The notes under the pieces are model-generated. The model had not been told where the DNA came from and made no database searches. It was given only the letters and a program-made list of their open reading frames with translations. Positions 50,679 to 54,866 of a stretch of DNA of 54,866 nt are shown here, one piece after another (position 1 is the stretch's first letter; every line of letters begins with the position of its first letter). Position numbers and translations under genes: made by a program. The stretch comes from an uncultured Lachnospiraceae bacterium (GTDB lineage Bacteria > Bacillota > Clostridia > Lachnospirales > Lachnospiraceae): assembly GCA_934320845.1 (NCBI GenBank), contig CAKRFU010000019.1, positions 1-54,866 on the forward strand. Direction: 5' to 3'.

Positions 50679-52199
50679 ATGAGTGCAAATGTATGTATTA
50701 TCATAGCAATTGTTGTTTATCTTGGAGCAATGTTGTATGTAGGATTTGCTTTCAGCAAAAATAACAGTAATGCCGAGGATTTTTATCTCGGAGGAAGAAA
50801 AATGGGACCTTTTGTGACAGCGATGAGTGCCGAGGCGAGCGATATGTCGAGCTGGCTTCTTATGGGACTTCCGGGAGTTGCTTATCTTTCGGGAATATGC
50901 AGTGCCGCATGGACTGCCATAGGTCTTGGAATAGGAACTTGGCTTAACTGGTTCTTTGTATCAAGAAGACTTCGCAGATATTCAAGTAATATCGGAGCTA
51001 TTACGGTTCCTGATTTCTTTTCAAAGAGGTATCATGACAAGAAAAATATTATCAATGCCATTGCGGCAATTGTTATTATAATATTCTTTGTACCGTATAC
51101 AGCTTCAGGCTTTGCAGCATGCGGAAAACTTTTCCACACATTATTTGGTGTAGATTATATGGCAGCTATGATTGTATCTGCACTTGTTATCATAGGATAT
51201 ACAATTATGGGTGGTTTTGGTGCAGTTTGTACTACAGACCTTATACAGAGTATTGTAATGTCAATTGCACTTGTAACAGTTGTTACATACGGTATCAATT
51301 CCGCAGGTGGATTTGCGGCAGTTATGGATAATGCGAGAGCACTTCCGGGTTATCTTTCATTAAATAATACATTTGATGCTGCAAACAATGCGTCAAACAG
51401 TTTTAGTTTTATTTCAATAGTATCAACACTTGCATGGGGAATCGGATATTTCGGTATGCCTCACATTCTTGTAAGATTTATGGCTATTGAGGATGAGAAA
51501 AAACTTACACTTTCAAGAAGAATTGCTAGTGTATGGGTTGTTATCGCCATGACAGTCGGTATATTTATCGGAGTTGTTGGACTTGCTATGACAAAGGCAG
51601 GTTCACTTGAAAATCTTGCAGACAGTGAGACAGTTATCGTAAGAATCACCGGACTTATAAGCAGACATGGTGTAATTGCGGCGCTTATAGCGGGTGTTAT
51701 ACTTGCAGGAATACTTGCAGCGACAATGTCGACATCAGACAGCCAGCTTCTGACAGCGGCATCAGGTGTATCACAGAATATACTTCACGATTTCTTCCAT
51801 ATAGAAATGGATGAAAAGAAAAGCCTTTTAACAGCGAGACTTACAATAGTAGCTATAGCAGTTGTTGCAGTATTTATGGCAAGAAATCCAAACTCAAGCG
51901 TGTTTGGTATAGTATCATTTGCATGGGCAGGATTCGGAGCTGCTTTTGGAGCAGTAATGCTTTGTGCATTATTCTGGAAAAGAAGTACACTTGCAGGTGC
52001 AATATCAGGAATGGTAGCAGGAGGAGTAATGGTATTTGTATGGAAATACCTTGTGCGTCCGCTGGGAGGGGCATTTGACATATACGAATTATTACCGGCA
52101 TTCCTTGTATCATTAGTTGTAATAGTAGTGGTAAGTTTTCTTACTCAGAAGCCTTCAGAGGAAGTGTTAGCTGAATTTGATAAAGCGGCAGAAAAGTAG
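50679..52199 (+). CDS. putP: Sodium/proline symporter, PutP type
   Basis: This 506-residue protein has about thirteen membrane helices and PutP signatures: EDFYLGGRKMGPFVTAMSAEASDMSSW near the start, which includes Na+-site residues, and STSDSQLLTAASGVSQN in the later part. It imports L-proline with Na+. In Clostridia proline is a Stickland electron acceptor and an osmolyte, but no proline reductase is near. GAGGAG precedes the ATG and a strong terminator follows, so it is monocistronic. Confidence 0.93.
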   Translation: MSANVCIIIAIVVYLGAMLYVGFAFSKNNSNAEDFYLGGRKMGPFVTAMSAEASDMSSWLLMGLPGVAYLSGICSAAWTAIGLGIGTWLNWFFVSRRLRRYSSNIGAITVPDFFSKRYHDKKNIINAIAAIVIIIFFVPYTASGFAACGKLFHTLFGVDYMAAMIVSALVIIGYTIMGGFGAVCTTDLIQSIVMSIALVTVVTYGINSAGGFAAVMDNARALPGYLSLNNTFDAANNASNSFSFISIVSTLAWGIGYFGMPHILVRFMAIEDEKKLTLSRRIASVWVVIAMTVGIFIGVVGLAMTKAGSLENLADSETVIVRITGLISRHGVIAALIAGVILAGILAATMSTSDSQLLTAASGVSQNILHDFFHIEMDEKKSLLTARLTIVAIAVVAVFMARNPNSSVFGIVSFAWAGFGAAFGAVMLCALFWKRSTLAGAISGMVAGGVMVFVWKYLVRPLGGAFDIYELLPAFLVSLVVIVVVSFLTQKPSEEVLAEFDKAAEK

Positions 52200-52245
52200 A
52201 GTATATATAATTTTTTAATTTAGAACATTTTGCAGATAGTACAGA

Positions 52246-52296
52246 AACAGGGATTGTTTTGTAAATCAAAGGTTACAAAACAATCCCTGTTTTTTC
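52246..52296 (+). terminator. Strong terminator after putP
   Basis: AACAGGGATTGTTTTGTAA (52246-52264) pairs perfectly with TTACAAAACAATCCCTGTT (52273-52291) around an 8-base loop and is followed by T residues. Confidence 0.95.
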
Positions 52297-52382
52297 GTTA
52301 ATTTGAAACACAAAAATTCTTCAAAAACTTGCCCCATACCCCAAAATTTAATATAATTATCAGGTAATTGCGAATTTATATC

Positions 52383-52411
52383 TTGACAAGAGCATTAAAG
52401 TAGCGTATATT
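52383..52411 (+). promoter_or_regulatory. Promoter of the sulfur-assimilation operon
   Basis: A consensus -35 TTGACA (52383-52388), 17-base spacer and -10 TATATT (52406-52411) lie upstream of the MetY gene. Confidence 0.85.
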
Positions 52412-52462
52412 ACTAAACATAGTAATTCATATTAAAGAGATAGGAATTATATGTTTAGTAGG
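52411..52462 (+). promoter_or_regulatory. Inverted repeat in the MetY leader
   Basis: TACTAAACATA, starting at 52411, is repeated in inverted form as TATGTTTAGTA, ending at about 52460. Between them is TAATTCATATTAAAGAG and AGGAATTAT. It overlaps the transcription start, so it may be an operator or an RNA hairpin. A binding site for a CymR-like (Rrf2) regulator is possible but the match is not close. Confidence 0.5.
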
Positions 52463-52478
52463 AAAGGTGATAAAGATT

Positions 52479-53702
52479 ATGAGATTTAATACAGCATTAT
52501 TACATAGTGCTGCACCGGGAGATAAGGCTACAGGAGCTACGCTTACACCTATTTACCAGTCCAGTGCATTTTATCAGGAATCAGCTTTACAGCATGAAAA
52601 ACTTTTTGCAAACAAAGCACCGGGTTTTTCATATACGAGAATTGGAAATCCGACGATAGCGGCATTTGAAGACAGGATGACCGTTCTTGAGGGTGGTATG
52701 GCATCCATTGCCTGTGCATCTGGTATGGCAGCAGTATCATGTGCTTTATTAAATATTACTCAAGCGGGTGATGAAATTGTTGTAAGTACAGGTTTATATG
52801 GGGGAACCATTGATCTTTTTCATGACTTTGAGGCATATGGGATTATTACAAAGTTTGTAGATATAAATGACCATGAGCTTGTAAAGGCAGCCATAAACGA
52901 AAAGACAAAACTTGTATTTGCAGAGACGATTGGAAATCCAAAACTTGATGTTGCAGATATTGAGGCGCTTGCCAATATTGCACACGAAGCAGGTATTCCA
53001 CTTATCATTGATAATACGGTTGCATCAGCATATCTTACACAGCCATTAAAGCTTGGTGCAGATATTGTTATAAATTCTACATCAAAGTATATAAATGGAA
53101 ACAGTGACGCGATAAGCGGTGTCATCACGGATGGTGGAAAATTCAAGTGGGATTTTGAAAAATATCCGGGAATGAAAGAATTTAAAGTGTTTGGAAAACT
53201 TGCATTTACAGCGAAACTCCGCAACGGATTATTTAGAAATATAGGAGCCTGTATTGCACCGCAGACAGCATTTTACAATCTTCTCGGAATGGAAACGCTC
53301 GGTCTTAGAATGGAGAGAGCCTGTAGTAATGCACTTAAACTTGCTAAACATCTTGAAGAATATAACGACCTTACGGTCAATTATCCGGGACTTGAGAGCA
53401 GCAATTGGCATGAGACAGCGCTCAGAGTTCTCAACAATGGATTTGGAGCTATCATAACAGTAAGAGTAGGAAGCAAGGAAAGAGCATTCTCGATAATGGA
53501 TGGTCTTAAAATTCCAAAAATCGTGTCAAATATAGGTGATACAAAGACGCTTATAGTTCACCCTTCATCAACGCTCAACGTTCACAGCACTGAGCAGGAA
53601 AAGAAGGATGCTAATGTTTTTGATGATATGATTCGTATAAGTGTCGGAATAGAAGATATTGAAGATCTTATTGAAGATTTCGACAGAGTACTAAAAGAAA
53701 AT
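52479..53702 (+). CDS. metY: O-acetylhomoserine sulfhydrylase, MetY type
   Basis: This 408-residue PLP enzyme is of the Cys/Met metabolism family. The PLP-binding Lys203 lies in NSTSKYING, with ASGMAAVSCALLN for cofactor phosphate binding and DNTVASAYLTQPL upstream. It makes homocysteine from O-acetylhomoserine and sulfide. AAAGGTGA places the start at ATG 52479; the frame opens at 52467. It is followed by a sulfite reductase and a TusA-type gene, so sulfide for its reaction may come from sulfite. The stop lies at about 53703-53705. Confidence 0.92.
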
Positions 53703-53766
53703 TAAAATACCATCAAATGTGAAACTTCTTAATATATATAAATGTTTCGCAAACAAGGAGGAAAAT

Positions 53767-54627
53767 ATGGCAGTTGATTATGCAGCATTAAAAAAAGGCG
53801 GATTTATGCGTCAGAAACAGAAGAATAATTTTTCACTCAGATTACAGGTTGTAGGTGGAAATCTTACAGCAGAAAATCTTATAAAGATTGCTGAAGTAGC
53901 TGAGAAATACGGAGACGGACATGTACATCTTACATCAAGACAGAGTGTTGAAATTCCATTCATCAAACTTGAGAATGTAGATGAAGTTAAAGAAGAACTT
54001 GAAAAGGGAGGATGTAAGCCGGGTGTATGTGGACCACGAGTTCGTACTATTACAGCCTGTCAGGGAAATCAGATTTGTCCGGGTGGCAACATCGATTCTT
54101 ATGATATAGCAAAGAAACTTGACAGCAGATATTATGCAAGAGAGCTTCCACATAAATTTAAATTTGGTGTAACAGGTTGCCAGAACAACTGTCTTAAGGC
54201 AGAGGAAAATGATGTAGGAATTAAGGGAGCTGCAATCGTTGACTGGAAACAGGATGCATGCATAAATTGTGGAGTATGTGAGAAAGCCTGTAGAGAGGGT
54301 GCTATCACTATAGCTGACGGAGTAGTTAAAGTTGACGATTCAAAATGTAACTACTGCGGCCGTTGTGCCAAAGCCTGTCCTACTGACGCATGGGATGTCA
54401 AGACAGGATATCTTGTATCATTTGGCGGCTTGTTTGGAAATCAGATTGTTAAGGGAAAGGAATTACTTCCTGTTGTTGAATCAGAAGAGCAGCTTTTCAG
54501 AATTACAGATGCGGCTATTCAGTTCTTTGATGATAATGCGAAACCAAGTGAGAGATTTAAATTTACTTTGGACAGAGTAGGATTAGATAAATTTGAAAAG
54601 GTTATAAAGGAGGCATATAATGGCTGA
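53767..54627 (+). CDS. Compact siroheme-type sulfite reductase with ferredoxin domain
   Basis: This 286-residue protein has a ferredoxin-like half-domain (RLQVVGGNLTAENL, then VHLTSRQSVEIPFI), the siroheme/[4Fe-4S] cysteines Cys98, Cys104, Cys138 and Cys142 (CX5C, then CX3C), and a double [4Fe-4S] ferredoxin insert with Cys165, 168, 171, 175 and Cys194, 197, 200, 204. It resembles AsrC and other small anaerobic sulfite reductases, which are half the size of CysI. It reduces sulfite to sulfide, taking electrons from ferredoxin clusters. GGAGG selects ATG 53767; the frame opens at 53719. It overlaps the TusA-type gene by eight bases. Confidence 0.87.
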   Translation: MAVDYAALKKGGFMRQKQKNNFSLRLQVVGGNLTAENLIKIAEVAEKYGDGHVHLTSRQSVEIPFIKLENVDEVKEELEKGGCKPGVCGPRVRTITACQGNQICPGGNIDSYDIAKKLDSRYYARELPHKFKFGVTGCQNNCLKAEENDVGIKGAAIVDWKQDACINCGVCEKACREGAITIADGVVKVDDSKCNYCGRCAKACPTDAWDVKTGYLVSFGGLFGNQIVKGKELLPVVESEEQLFRITDAAIQFFDDNAKPSERFKFTLDRVGLDKFEKVIKEAYNG

Positions 54628-54865
54628 TTTTGAAATTGATGAGAGAGTAGATATTACTGATGTTGTCTGCCCTATGACATTTGTTAAGGCAAAAGTGGCA
54701 ATGGAAGAAATCGAAGTAGGACAGGTGCTTGCCGTTACTATGAATGAGGGTGAGCCGGTTCAGAACGTTCCAAGAAGTTTTAAGGAAGAGGGACAGCAGA
54801 TTCTTAAACTTATTGACAATGAAAATGGAACATATGACCTTATTGTTAAAAAGGTTGAAGAATAA
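54620..54865 (+). CDS. TusA-family sulfur-carrier protein
   Basis: This 81-residue protein has the TusA fold with the reactive Cys17 in DVVCPMTFVKAK, where the family motif is CPxP; the proline after the second position is replaced by Thr. It should carry persulfide sulfur. AAGGAGG precedes the ATG within the end of the sulfite reductase gene, so they are co-translated. Together with the upstream genes it forms the start of a sulfur-assimilation operon likely to continue beyond the window with ThiS- and ThiF-type genes, an inference from related operons. Confidence 0.9.
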   Translation: MADFEIDERVDITDVVCPMTFVKAKVAMEEIEVGQVLAVTMNEGEPVQNVPRSFKEEGQQILKLIDNENGTYDLIVKKVEE

Positions 54866-54866
54866 A

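Noticed and set aside
1..54866. tRNA, rRNA, CRISPR array, phage or origin of replication
   Set aside because: None was recognised on reading both strands; short or divergent RNA genes could still be missed without a covariance search.

Overview
The window looks like a chromosomal segment of a low-GC, spore-forming, motile Gram-positive anaerobe, most likely a member of the Lachnospiraceae or a close Clostridia relative. This is read from the AT-rich sequence, strong AGGAGG-type ribosome binding sites, a sporulation sigma factor of the SigK type, chemotaxis proteins, lipoproteins with Gram-positive lipoboxes and several Fe-S proteins typical of anaerobes. No rRNA, tRNA, CRISPR array or phage was seen. 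Genus cannot be fixed by eye.

Region 1 (1-12.6 kb) holds envelope and housekeeping genes: the tail of a YcgQ-type membrane protein, a response regulator and a histidine kinase facing each other across one bidirectional terminator, a polyprenyl-phosphate sugar transferase, an HtrA-type membrane protease, an LtaS-like phosphoglycerol transferase, a BlaI-type repressor, a TSCPD protein, a SIR2 deacylase, an AbrB-type regulator, a small HPr-like protein and a serine hydrolase. Region 2 (12.8-21.7 kb) holds a CmpB-family membrane protein, an enolase-derived protein that has lost catalytic residues, a domain-swapped GH3 glycosidase, and a unit of a secreted beta-helix surface protein followed by a two-component system. 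Region 3 (21.7-31.7 kb) holds a chemoreceptor, a methyltransferase, an MraY homologue with a changed His motif, a SigK-type sigma factor, CheY, a YhaM-type nuclease, RlmD, and a LacI-MATE operon with a visible operator.

Region 4 (31.9-45.5 kb) is the most interesting. A divergently encoded MerR regulator faces a promoter with the 19-bp spacer typical of MerR-activated promoters, then a strong terminator hairpin inside the leader, then eleven co-directional genes. These encode a multi-subunit flavin/Fe-S amine or imino-acid dehydrogenase (HcnA/HcnB/BFD/HcnC-like), an iron alcohol dehydrogenase, an ornithine-cyclodeaminase-family protein, an NhaC-type antiporter, and a complete PotABCD-type polyamine transporter. 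I read it as an inducible uptake and oxidation system for an amine, polyamine or opine-like compound in an anaerobe; the substrate is unknown.

Region 5 (45.5-50.6 kb) contains a decayed insertion sequence and related palindromic fragments, a two-component system, and a divergent redox set (a 46-residue CXXC protein, a NapH-like polyferredoxin membrane protein and a TlpA-like lipoprotein). Region 6 (50.6 kb to the end) holds a PutP symporter and the start of a sulfur-assimilation operon: MetY, a compact siroheme-type sulfite reductase with ferredoxin clusters, and a TusA-type protein.

Start codons were often moved downstream of the longest open frame where a ribosome binding site clearly selects an internal start; each case is noted.
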